Assembly (NCBI RefSeq): GCF_020217025.1 | Contig: NZ_JAIWOF010000110.1 | Coordinates: 1-10,000 of the forward strand | Direction: 5' to 3' | Source: Flavobacterium sp. | Lineage (GTDB): Bacteria; Bacteroidota; Bacteroidia; Flavobacteriales; Flavobacteriaceae | Length of the DNA: 10,000 nt | Part shown: piece by piece, positions 1 to 5,941 of the stretch | Position numbering within the stretch: position 1 is the stretch's first letter | Layout of the letters: every line of letters begins with the position of its first letter | Translations under genes and position numbers: made by a program | The notes under the pieces: model-generated | Databases searched by the model: none | The model's input: only the letters and a program-made list of their open reading frames with translations | What the model was told of the DNA's origin: nothing

Positions 1-879
1 CCACAAGTCGTGCGTGATAGAATTTCATTCGAACATTTAACACCAGTTTTCCCAACAGAAAAATTCAATTTAGCGGAACGTGGTAGTACCGTTTCAACGC
101 GTATTATCGATTTGTTTTCTCCAATTGGAAAAGGACAACGTGGTATGATTGTAGCCCAACCAAAAACGGGTAAAACCATGTTGTTAAAAGATGTTGCGAA
201 TGCTATTGCGGCTAATCATCCAGAAGTTTATCTAATTGTTTTATTAATTGATGAACGTCCAGAAGAGGTAACTGATATGCAACGTAGCGTTCGTGGTGAA
301 GTAATTGCTTCAACTTTCGACAGAGAGCCACAAGAGCACGTTAAGATTGCTAATATTGTATTAGAAAAAGCAAAACGTTTAGTAGAGTGCGGTCACGATG
401 TAGTGATTTTATTAGACTCGATTACTCGTTTAGCAAGAGCTTACAATACAGTTCAACCAGCATCAGGAAAAGTGTTGAGTGGTGGTGTTGATGCGAATGC
501 ATTACAAAAACCAAAACGTTTCTTTGGAGCAGCTCGTAATGTAGAAAATGGTGGTTCATTAAGTATCATCGCAACTGCATTAACAGAGACTGGTTCTAAG
601 ATGGACGAAGTTATTTTCGAAGAATTCAAAGGAACAGGAAACATGGAATTACAGTTGGACAGAAGAATTGCCAACAAACGTATTTTCCCAGCCATCGACT
701 TGGTTTCTTCAAGTACACGTCGTGATGATTTGTTATTAGACGAAAATACCATTCAAAGAATGTGGATTATGCGTAAATATTTAGCCGATATGAACCCAGT
801 AGAAGCTATGGATTTCATCCACGACCGATTTAAGAAAACAAGAAACAACGAAGAATTTTTAATTTCGATGAATCAATAA
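1..879 (+). CDS. rho: Transcription termination factor Rho, C-terminal part (5' end outside window)
   Basis: Hexameric RNA-dependent ATPase/helicase that ends transcription of untranslated RNA. The frame is open from base 1, so the gene begins upstream; the GTG at 10 is internal, because residues before it (PQVV) fit Rho. 292 residues are visible, covering the whole RecA-like motor. Walker A is PKTGKT (nt 160-177), with [10 protein letters not shown] after it. Walker B is VVILLDS, followed by ITRLARAYN. The Q-loop is [19 protein letters not shown], the R-loop lies in [11 protein letters not shown], and STRRDD probably carries the arginine finger. These match E. coli Rho almost block for block, so the enzyme should be active. 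The N-terminal RNA-binding domain, often extended in Bacteroidota, is not visible. The gene ends with TAA and is followed by an intrinsic terminator. Identification is near certain. Confidence 0.98.
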   Translation, partial: PQVVRDRISFEHLTPVFPTEKFNLAERGSTVSTRIIDLFSPIGKGQRGMIVAQPKTGKTMLLKDVANAIAANHPEVYLIVLLIDERPEEVTDMQRSVRGEVIASTFDREPQEHVKIANIVLEKAKRLVECGHDVVILLDSITRLARAYNTVQPASGKVLSGGVDANALQKPKRFFGAARNVENGGSLSIIATALTETGSKMDEVIFEEFKGTGNMELQLDRRIANKRIFPAIDLVSSSTRRDDLLLDENTIQRMWIMRKYLADMNPVEAMDFIHDRFKKTRNNEEFLISMNQ

Positions 880-883
880 AAAT

Positions 884-913
884 AAAAACTCCGATGAAAA
901 TCGGAGTTTTTTT
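884..913 (+). terminator. Intrinsic terminator after rho
   Basis: A perfect 8-bp stem, ACTCCGAT (888-895) and ATCGGAGT (900-907), encloses a GAAA tetraloop. It is flanked by an A-run on the left and T7 on the right (907-913), starting 5 nt after the rho stop codon. The A-run lets it work in reverse too, so it could also end the leftward lipoprotein transcript that finishes at 941. Confidence 0.93.
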
Positions 914-940
914 ATGGGTTTAATTTTGAATAGTACTTAT

Positions 941-1429
941 TTACATTGGAGCATTTGTCATAAAGTCATTAAATTCTCCTGTTGATAAATTTATGGTTCC
1001 ATGAAAATAACAATTACCTCCACCTAATACATTAAATCCTTCATTTTTCCATCTATCATCGGGAACACGACAAAAACAACTTACAAATACTTCTTTTTGT
1101 TTTGTTTTTTTGTTGATATAAGGGAAATATTGCCTTTTATAATCCTCTAGATTAACTATTAAATTTGGCCACTCATTTGGTGTATCGTGAAACATTTTCT
1201 TTATGTCAATGTTCATTTTTTTAACAGCTTTTGATAAAATATTATTTACTTCTTCAACTTCTTTTTTTGTAAGGAATGTAGGTGTTGCTCCTTCCCATGG
1301 AAAAGTTTCTAATATGGCAATATATACTTCTCCTTTTGAGTTTTTAATCCATTTCTCAGATTTTTCTGAGTCACTTTTATTACAACTAATAAAAGATAGA
1401 ATAGATAAAAGCAAAATAATGATTTTCAT
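941..1429 (-). CDS. Small lipoprotein of unknown function
   Basis: 162 residues; I do not recognise a named family. The N-terminus is a lipoprotein signal: Lys2, a hydrophobic run (IIILLLSILSFI), then Ser-Cys16 as the likely lipidated Cys. The residues after it (NKSDSEKSEK) are charged and partly acidic, as in flavobacterial lipoproteins. The mature part is mixed alpha/beta with three Cys, a CFC pair (118, 120) and C140 in a GGGNC motif. The C-terminal pattern, GGGNCYF followed by a hydrophobic INLSTGEF strand, resembles that of other short flavobacterial lipoproteins. The Cys could form a disulfide or bind metal, but this is a guess. It lies 22 bp downstream of the DUF1801 gene on the same strand and is probably co-transcribed with it. 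No catalytic motif is visible. Confidence 0.8.
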   Translation of the reverse strand: MKIIILLLSILSFISCNKSDSEKSEKWIKNSKGEVYIAILETFPWEGATPTFLTKKEVEEVNNILSKAVKKMNIDIKKMFHDTPNEWPNLIVNLEDYKRQYFPYINKKTKQKEVFVSCFCRVPDDRWKNEGFNVLGGGNCYFHGTINLSTGEFNDFMTNAPM

Positions 1430-1451
1430 AACAAATTTCTTTAAATATAAT

Positions 1452-1844
1452 TTACTTCAACCTTTCCAAAACGCCTTTTCGTTTTACAATATTCTTGTAA
1501 TCCCATTGAATTTCTTTTGCTTTTTGAAGCCAAATTTCTAAATCAGTAATATCGATTTCATCAACGGAATTATAAAAAATAGAAGCGTCTTGAAATTTAC
1601 CTCCTAAAACATTTAGTTTATTTTCTTCAAACGATTTTCCGCTCCAAAACAGCAATCGGATGCCTTTCTTTTGTTTGCTATAGCCTACAATTGGATTGCC
1701 ATCTAAAAACCAAACTGGATGCGCGTGCCAAATTTTATTTTCTGCTTCAGTCAAATGTAAATCGATTTGTTTTGCTAAAACATTACAGATTAACTGGTCT
1801 TCAGTTGATTGAGCGTTGTTGTATTCCGAGATTTCTGGATTCAT
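1452..1844 (-). CDS. DUF1801 (YdhG-like) domain protein
   Basis: 130 residues, with no signal peptide or TM segment, so probably cytosolic. Residues about 20-115 fit the small YdhG/DUF1801 fold: a helix with Glu/Lys (LTEAENKIWHAHPVW, 31-45), a strand GNPIVGYSKQK (49-59), then GIRLLFWSGKSF (61-72), and a C-terminal helix DLEIWLQKAKEI (101-112). Family members are described loosely as iron-chaperone-like or as of unknown function; some act with frataxin-type proteins, but nothing here shows that role. It is the first gene of a leftward pair with the lipoprotein at 941-1429. A TAAATTTG promoter element lies about 18 bp before the ATG. The family assignment is fairly firm, the function is not. 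Confidence 0.82.
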   Translation of the reverse strand: MNPEISEYNNAQSTEDQLICNVLAKQIDLHLTEAENKIWHAHPVWFLDGNPIVGYSKQKKGIRLLFWSGKSFEENKLNVLGGKFQDASIFYNSVDEIDITDLEIWLQKAKEIQWDYKNIVKRKGVLERLK

Positions 1845-1861
1845 AGCAATATTGTTTCCTT

Positions 1862-1869
1862 CAAATTTA
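1862..1869 (-). promoter_or_regulatory. Putative -7 promoter element (TAAATTTG) for the DUF1801 gene
   Basis: On the minus strand this reads TAAATTTG, an exact match to the Bacteroidota/Flavobacterium -7 consensus TAnnTTTG. It sits 17 bp before the start codon, giving a leader of about 10 nt. No TTG (-33) is found 17-23 bp upstream, so it rests on one element and position. Confidence 0.45.
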
Positions 1870-1871
1870 AT

Positions 1872-1985
1872 AAAAAAGCTGAGTAAAATTTACGTTTTGT
1901 CAATCTGAACTTGTTTCAGATTCTCAAAATAGAGATGCTGAAACAAGTTCAGCATGACAGTAATTACGCTTTTTACTCAGCTTTT
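1872..1985 (-). terminator. Possible tpiA terminator formed by the outer repeat
   Basis: Read leftward from the tpiA stop at 2009, the outer 15-bp repeat closes a long stem and is directly followed by T6 (complement of 1872-1877). It could therefore end the tpiA transcript just before the putative promoter at 1862-1869. The loop of about 82 nt is large and itself folded, so efficiency is uncertain. Confidence 0.45.
1874..1985. repeat. Nested inverted-repeat element with two REP-like palindromes (BIME-like)
   Basis: The outer ends form a perfect 15-bp inverted repeat, AAAAGCTGAGTAAAA (1874-1888) and its complement (1971-1985). Inside are two 28-nt arms, 1898-1925 and 1932-1959, complementary at 24 of 28 positions around a 6-nt centre. 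Each arm is also a perfect 8-bp hairpin by itself: AATCTGAA/TTCAGATT (1902-1909, 1915-1922) and ATGCTGAA/TTCAGCAT (1935-1942, 1948-1955). The four positions that differ between arms change in pairs and so keep both small hairpins. This layout matches bacterial REP pairs (BIMEs). The core, CTGAACTTGTTTCAG, resembles a dispersed intergenic repeat I recall from flavobacterial genomes. It fills the gap between tpiA and the DUF1801 gene; no other gene is seen there. Confidence 0.85.
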
Positions 1986-2008
1986 AGAATTTATTTAAAT
2001 TCAAAAAT

Positions 2009-2758
2009 TTAAAACCCATTTACAATCGCTAAAAAGTCATCTGCCTTTAATGCAGCACCACCAATTAATCCACCATCGACATCAGGTTTTGAGAAGATTT
2101 CTTTGGCGTTATCTGGTTTTACGCTTCCTCCGTATAAAATGGTTAAGTTGTCTGCAATGTCAAAGCCGTATACTTTTTCAACTAAAGTTCTTATGAATTT
2201 GTGCATTTCTTGTGCTTGTTCAGGAGAAGCGGTTTCGCCTGTTCCAATTGCCCAAACCGGTTCGTAAGCTAATACAATATTAGTCCAATCTTTCTTCTCT
2301 AAATGGAATAAACCATCGCGTAATTGATTTTCAACAATATTAAAATGGTTATTAATTTGTCTGTCTTTCAATTCTTCACCAAAACAGAAAATAATACGCA
2401 TTTCATGTTTTAAAGCGGTATCCACTTTACTAGCTAATAAAGCATCCGTTTCATGAAAATAAGCACGTCTTTCGCTGTGACCTAAGATTACAGTTGTTAC
2501 GCCGATATCGGTTAACATAGAAGCTGCAATTTCACCTGTGAAAGCACCACCTTCCGCTTGATGCATGTTTTGTGCGGCTACTGTAATTCCTTTTCCATTC
2601 GTAATTTCAACTGCTTTTGATAGGTTGACAAACGTTGGAGCTACAATGATTTCAGTTGTAGTATTTGGTTTTTTCGCGATAATTTCTTCTAATAATGCAA
2701 CCGTTTCTTTTTGAGTTTTGTGCATTTTCCAGTTTCCGGCAACGATATTTTTTCTCAT
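2009..2758 (-). CDS. tpiA: Triosephosphate isomerase
   Basis: Interconverts dihydroxyacetone phosphate and glyceraldehyde-3-phosphate in glycolysis and gluconeogenesis; cytosolic, usually a dimer. At 249 residues it has the usual family length. All catalytic parts of the TIM barrel are present: AGNWKMH with Asn9 and Lys11, the His94 electrophile in LGHSERR, and the base Glu166 in AYEPVWAIGTG, which continues into the phosphate-gripping loop 6. The phosphate-binding YGGSV (209-213) and GGLIGGAAL (229-237) follow. The start at 2758 gives the expected MRKNIVAGNWKM. It lies 111 bp downstream of the TlpA-like gene on the same strand, with its own putative promoter, so it may be transcribed both alone and by read-through. 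Nothing about it is unusual. Confidence 0.98.
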   Translation of the reverse strand: MRKNIVAGNWKMHKTQKETVALLEEIIAKKPNTTTEIIVAPTFVNLSKAVEITNGKGITVAAQNMHQAEGGAFTGEIAASMLTDIGVTTVILGHSERRAYFHETDALLASKVDTALKHEMRIIFCFGEELKDRQINNHFNIVENQLRDGLFHLEKKDWTNIVLAYEPVWAIGTGETASPEQAQEMHKFIRTLVEKVYGFDIADNLTILYGGSVKPDNAKEIFSKPDVDGGLIGGAALKADDFLAIVNGF

Positions 2759-2781
2759 TGAAATTTCATTTTTAATACTTT

Positions 2782-2789
2782 CAAAAGTA
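2782..2789 (-). promoter_or_regulatory. tpiA: Putative tpiA -7 promoter element (TACTTTTG)
   Basis: Minus-strand TACTTTTG matches the TAnnTTTG consensus 23 bp before the tpiA ATG. The same octamer precedes the DUF1599 gene (5077-5084). A -33 TTG is not seen at normal spacing. Confidence 0.45.
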
Positions 2790-2812
2790 CTAATTTGTTT
2801 GTTTAATTAGTA
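2788..2812. promoter_or_regulatory. Operator-like inverted repeat at the tpiA promoter
   Basis: TACTAATT (2788-2795) and AATTAGTA (2805-2812) form a perfect 8-bp inverted repeat with a 9-nt spacer. The left arm shares two bases with the putative tpiA -7 element and the rest covers the region just upstream. It could be a repressor site or a weak hairpin after the TlpA-like gene; A+T richness means chance is possible. Confidence 0.3.
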
Positions 2813-2842
2813 TTTTTTGACCACCTCATTGCAATAAATTTA

Positions 2843-2856
2843 CGCAAAGGTTTGCG
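2843..2856. repeat. Short palindrome CGCAAAGGTTTGCG after the TlpA-like gene
   Basis: CGCAAA and TTTGCG are complementary, giving a 5-bp stem with an AGGT loop. It lies 14 bp past the TlpA-like stop codon. No T-run follows on the minus strand, so it is a poor terminator. It may be a 3'-end stability hairpin or a remnant of a dispersed intergenic repeat. Confidence 0.35.
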
Positions 2857-2869
2857 AGGATTCTACTAT

Positions 2870-3370
2870 TTATTTAACCTTGTTTAATACCTCTTTTATT
2901 TTGTCAAAATCTTTTTCTATGGCTCTGTATAAAACAATTTTACCGGTTTTATCTACTATTAAGTATCTTGGAATCCAATCTACATCTAATGATTTTCCAA
3001 ATGTTCCTTTCATGTTATCACCAATGAAATAATTCTCACCTTCTACTTCATGTTTTTCGATTCCTTGAATCCATTTTTCAAATGTTTTGTCAAAGGATAA
3101 GTTTACAAAAATAACGTCTTTACCATAAGTTTGGTTTAATTTTTTAACTTCTGGCATTGCTTTGATACAATCTGAACACCATGAAGCCCAAAGTTCTATA
3201 AATATTGTCTTTCCTTCATGTTTTTTTACTACTTCTTGAAAAGTAATTGATTGATCATTTGTTGTTTTTAAAACATAGTCAAGACTTTCTTTTTTAAAAG
3301 TCGTTTCTTCTTTTTGTGCACATCCTAAAGTGCTAATTAGCAGGGTTGCTAAAACGAATAATTTTTTCAT
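2870..3370 (-). CDS. TlpA-like thioredoxin-fold lipoprotein
   Basis: 166 residues. The signal sequence KKLFVLATLLISTLG leads to Cys17, a lipoprotein site, followed by AQKEE. This resembles the Lys-acidic-acidic lipoprotein export signals of Bacteroidota, so the protein should be membrane-anchored outside the cytoplasm, perhaps at the outer membrane. The rest is one thioredoxin fold of the TlpA/ResA type: strand KTIFIELWASW (54-64), redox motif Cys65-Ser-Asp-Cys68, strand DVIFVNLSFD (85-94) and the cis-Pro loop WIPRYLIVD (Pro134). It lacks the CPxC form typical of ResA, so its redox potential may differ. The likely role is reducing or exchanging disulfides in envelope proteins. It begins 3 bp after the stop of the membrane MauE-Trx fusion, which suggests the two act together. 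The true substrates are unknown. Confidence 0.9.
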   Translation of the reverse strand: MKKLFVLATLLISTLGCAQKEETTFKKESLDYVLKTTNDQSITFQEVVKKHEGKTIFIELWASWCSDCIKAMPEVKKLNQTYGKDVIFVNLSFDKTFEKWIQGIEKHEVEGENYFIGDNMKGTFGKSLDVDWIPRYLIVDKTGKIVLYRAIEKDFDKIKEVLNKVK

Positions 3371-3373
3371 AGG

Positions 3374-4447
3374 TTATTTTTTTAATTCCGAATACGGTTT
3401 TTTAATTAATTTCTTGAATTCGGCTCCATTGAATTTGTTTTCATTGATGCCGTCATAGTATTTGAATTCATTACCATTCCATAAATATTTCACTCCTGGT
3501 GTGTCTCTTCCTGAACCTAATTCGGTCCAAAACGGAATTACATCAATCATTTTGTATGGGAATTTAGTTCCTGCAAACTCAAAGAACGTTGGGAGTTTTT
3601 CTGGTTCTTCATTCATGAAAATCACATAAATAGGAGGAAAGTTCTTGTCTTTTTTACGCATTTCATTCAATTCTTTTGCCGTATCCATACAATGGTCGCA
3701 ACCTGGAACAAAATAGCACAGAATCTTTTTATCGGTATCAATTCCAGGGAAATATTTCTCGTAACCCGATTTTACTTTTTTAGGAGCGTCTTCAGTTTTC
3801 TTTTCTTCTACTTTTTTAACGGTATCTTTTACTATTTCATCTTTTGGTTCTTCTGTATTTAAGACAGAAGTAGAATCTACAATTATACCTAAATTCTCTT
3901 GAATTTCAGAAGTTGGTTCTTCTGTAAATTCAGCAACTGGTCGAATAGGAGCCACCATAAAAAGTGCTAAAATACAGCCTAAAGCAACCGATTTCAATAA
4001 CCAAAAATTAGATTTTCCATCAGCGGGAAGTATTTTGAATAACCAAACTAACAATCCAATCGCAATGATGTTTTTGATAATGGCTTCTACTGGTGTCATT
4101 GGAATTAATTCTCCGAAACAACCACAATTTCCTGCATTTCCACTAACAAAAGTGGTGTAGCTTAAGTGAATTACAAAAACCGATAACAATAATATCGTAG
4201 CCGGAATCGTGATTTTTTTCAAGTAATCTTTTAATAAAATTGCAATTCCAAGTGCGAATTCAATTCCGATTAAAATTCTTGAGAAATAAGGAGCAAAACC
4301 CTCTGAAAATCCTAATGGATACAATTGTTTTACTTCAAAAGTGGAAATTGCAAAATAAGGCGATGGATATAATTTGGCTACAGCCGAAACAATAAATAAG
4401 GCAGAAATAATTAGGCGTAAAATCCAACTTAAGTTTTCTTTTTTCAT
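3374..4447 (-). CDS. BT_3928-type membrane protein: DoxX/MauE-like domain fused to a periplasmic thioredoxin domain
   Basis: 357 residues. Five hydrophobic segments are visible at about 7-25, 56-72, 78-98, 121-139 and 148-166. A loop after TM3 carries GNCGCFGE with Cys108 and Cys110, a signature of MauE/DoxX-type proteins. After TM5 comes an acidic/lysine-rich linker (about 173-225, with KKVEEKKTED), then a thioredoxin-like domain (about 230-350) with Cys250-Asp-His-Cys253 and a cis-Pro in DTPGVKYLW (Pro317). With the Lys-rich N-terminus inside, both Cys motifs face the periplasm. This layout recalls VKOR-thioredoxin fusions and the MauE/MauD pair, in which a membrane protein works with a thioredoxin. 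I infer electron exchange between the NCGC site and the fused CDHC site or the neighbouring TlpA-like lipoprotein. Domain calls are firm, the pathway is inferred. Confidence 0.88.
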   Translation of the reverse strand: MKKENLSWILRLIISALFIVSAVAKLYPSPYFAISTFEVKQLYPLGFSEGFAPYFSRILIGIEFALGIAILLKDYLKKITIPATILLLSVFVIHLSYTTFVSGNAGNCGCFGELIPMTPVEAIIKNIIAIGLLVWLFKILPADGKSNFWLLKSVALGCILALFMVAPIRPVAEFTEEPTSEIQENLGIIVDSTSVLNTEEPKDEIVKDTVKKVEEKKTEDAPKKVKSGYEKYFPGIDTDKKILCYFVPGCDHCMDTAKELNEMRKKDKNFPPIYVIFMNEEPEKLPTFFEFAGTKFPYKMIDVIPFWTELGSGRDTPGVKYLWNGNEFKYYDGINENKFNGAEFKKLIKKPYSELKK

Positions 4448-4507
4448 GCTTTTTTTGATTTTTGATAAAAATACAATTTACAAAAAAGGTAATGTGTTAA
4501 CGACTTG

Positions 4508-5047
4508 TTATTTATTTTCCATTAAAATCAAGGCGAAAACCGAATAGTTAATCATATCTTGGTAATTGGCGTCAATTCCTTCAGAAACTAGAGTTTTTCC
4601 TTTGTTGTCTTCGATTTGCTTCACACGAAGTAACTTTTGAATGATTAAATCGGTTAACGAACTGATTCGCATATCGCGCCAAGCTTCGCCATAATCGTGG
4701 TTTTTGTTTTCCATTAAGGCTTTGGTTTCAGCGATTTTCTCATCATATAGTCTAATTGCTTCATCAGCTGACATGTCAGGTTGACTCGCAATTCCTTTTT
4801 CCATTTGAATCAATGCCATCGCACAATAATTGATAATTCCGATGAATTCTGAAGTTTCATCTTCGTCTACTTTACGCACTTCGTTTTCTTGTAAACTGCG
4901 AATTCGTTGCGCTTTAATAAAAATTTGATCGGTTAAAGAAGGCAAACGTAAAACACGCCATGCGGTTCCGTAATCATGTGCTTTTTTTGAAAATAAATCG
5001 CGACAAACCGCTATAACTTTATCATATTGTTGAGAAGTATTCGACAT
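4508..5047 (-). CDS. DUF1599 protein with two tandem domain copies
   Basis: 179 residues, no signal peptide, so cytosolic and probably all-helical. The protein is an internal duplication. Copy 1 (about 6-84) has KKAHDYGTAWR, LPSLTDQIFIKAQRI and GIINYCAMALIQME. Copy 2 (about 102-178) has NKNHDYGEAWR, ISSLTDLIIQKLLRV and DMINYSVFALILME. Both keep the His-Asp-Tyr-Gly-x-Ala-Trp-Arg block (24-31 and 117-124) and a late Asn-Tyr, likely ligand or metal contacts. DUF1599 has been linked by comparative genomics to nucleotide-modification systems (as I recall, under the name Nmad1); no biochemical role is known to me. It is divergent from folP across 69 bp and first of a leftward set leading to tpiA. 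A link to folate or nucleotide metabolism is possible but rests on this position. Confidence 0.88.
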   Translation of the reverse strand: MSNTSQQYDKVIAVCRDLFSKKAHDYGTAWRVLRLPSLTDQIFIKAQRIRSLQENEVRKVDEDETSEFIGIINYCAMALIQMEKGIASQPDMSADEAIRLYDEKIAETKALMENKNHDYGEAWRDMRISSLTDLIIQKLLRVKQIEDNKGKTLVSEGIDANYQDMINYSVFALILMENK

Positions 5048-5056
5048 TATTTGCTT

Positions 5057-5064
5057 TATATTTG
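5057..5064 (+). promoter_or_regulatory. folP: Putative folP -7 promoter element (TATATTTG)
   Basis: TATATTTG matches TAnnTTTG and lies 52 bp before the folP ATG. The nearest TTG upstream (5030-5032, inside the DUF1599 gene) is 24 bp away, slightly beyond the usual spacing. Confidence 0.45.
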
Positions 5065-5076
5065 TGTGAGAATTTT

Positions 5077-5084
5077 CAAAAGTA
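5077..5084 (-). promoter_or_regulatory. Putative -7 promoter element (TACTTTTG) for the DUF1599 gene
   Basis: Minus-strand TACTTTTG, identical to the element before tpiA, 29 bp upstream of the DUF1599 ATG. It points toward the folP element at 5057-5064, so the two promoters would fire across each other. No -33 TTG at normal spacing. Confidence 0.45.
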
Positions 5085-5116
5085 AGGAATTAACTCAAAA
5101 TTGAAAAGAAATAAAG

Positions 5117-5938
5117 ATGAATATCAATTGCAACGGAAATTTAATCGATTTATCAACTCCAAAAGTGATGGGGATTTTGAATGTGACGCCCAATTCGTTT
5201 TACGATGGTGGCAAGCACAAAGAAATCAATTCGATTATTCATCAGGTTGATAAAATGCTTTCGGAAGGAGCTGATTTTATTGATATCGGAGCCTATTCGA
5301 GTAAGCCAAGTGCCGAATTTGTCTCGGAAGAAGAAGAAATCAAACGTTTGGTTCCGATTGTAAAATCATTAGTAGAAACGTTTCCTAATATTATTTTATC
5401 AGTAGATACATTTCGAGCTCAAGTTGCGAAAGCTTCGGTAGAACATGGAGTTACGATGGTAAATGACATTGCAGCAGGTTTGTTAGATGATAAAATGTTG
5501 GAAACCGTTGCCGCATTAAAAGTGCCGTACATCATGATGCACATGCGAGGCAATCCGCAAACGATGCAAAGTTTGACAGATTATAACGACATTGTAAAAG
5601 AAATCATTTTCTATTTTTCAGAGCGAATTCAAAAGGCGAGAAGCTTTGGAATTTCGGATATTGTGATTGATCCTGGATTTGGTTTTGCCAAAACAGTAGA
5701 ACAGAATTACGAAGTATTGCATAAAATGGAGTTGTTCGAAATGTTAGAATTGCCATTACTAGCTGGAGTTTCCAGAAAGTCTATGATTTATAAAGTGTTA
5801 GAAAGTTCGCCACAAGAAGCCTTGAACGGAACTTCAGTGTTGAATACAATCGCGTTGCAAAAAGGAGCAAAAATTCTTCGAGTTCATGATGTAAAAGAAG
5901 CGGTGGAATGTATAAAATTAGTCAGTAAATTAAAATAA
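5117..5938 (+). CDS. folP: Dihydropteroate synthase
   Basis: Joins p-aminobenzoate to the dihydropterin pyrophosphate in folate synthesis; cytosolic TIM-barrel enzyme and the sulfonamide target. 273 residues, normal length. Family blocks run in order: MGILNVTPNSFYDGG (18-32, Asn22 for Mg and Asp30), SVDTF (95-99, pterin contact Asp97), NDIAAG (116-121), MMHMRG (140-145), DPGFGFAKT (185-193, Asp185 and Lys192), AGVSRKS (216-222, Lys221) and ILRVHD (253-258, Arg255 and His257). The loop usually written STRPG is SSKPS here (61-65), a conservative variant that may be normal for the phylum. All catalytic residues are kept. The start at 5117 gives the usual N-terminus. It is followed after 3 bp by a lipoprotein gene, so the two are probably one transcript. 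Confidence 0.97.
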   Translation: MNINCNGNLIDLSTPKVMGILNVTPNSFYDGGKHKEINSIIHQVDKMLSEGADFIDIGAYSSKPSAEFVSEEEEIKRLVPIVKSLVETFPNIILSVDTFRAQVAKASVEHGVTMVNDIAAGLLDDKMLETVAALKVPYIMMHMRGNPQTMQSLTDYNDIVKEIIFYFSERIQKARSFGISDIVIDPGFGFAKTVEQNYEVLHKMELFEMLELPLLAGVSRKSMIYKVLESSPQEALNGTSVLNTIALQKGAKILRVHDVKEAVECIKLVSKLK

Positions 5939-5941
5939 AGA

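Noticed and set aside
10..12. GTG as the start of the rho gene
   Set aside because: The frame is open to the window edge and the residues before it fit Rho; an intact Rho needs an N-terminal domain that lies upstream.
453..752. Leftward open frame inside rho
   Set aside because: Antisense to a certain gene; its protein shows no family pattern.
1203..1541. Rightward open frame over the lipoprotein and DUF1801 genes
   Set aside because: Antisense across two better genes and the gap between them; Phe-rich translation typical of antisense A/T-rich DNA.
1874..1985. Insertion sequence or MITE with target duplication
   Set aside because: The element has inverted ends, but no direct repeat of host sequence is clear at its borders and no transposase is present; a REP pair fits better.
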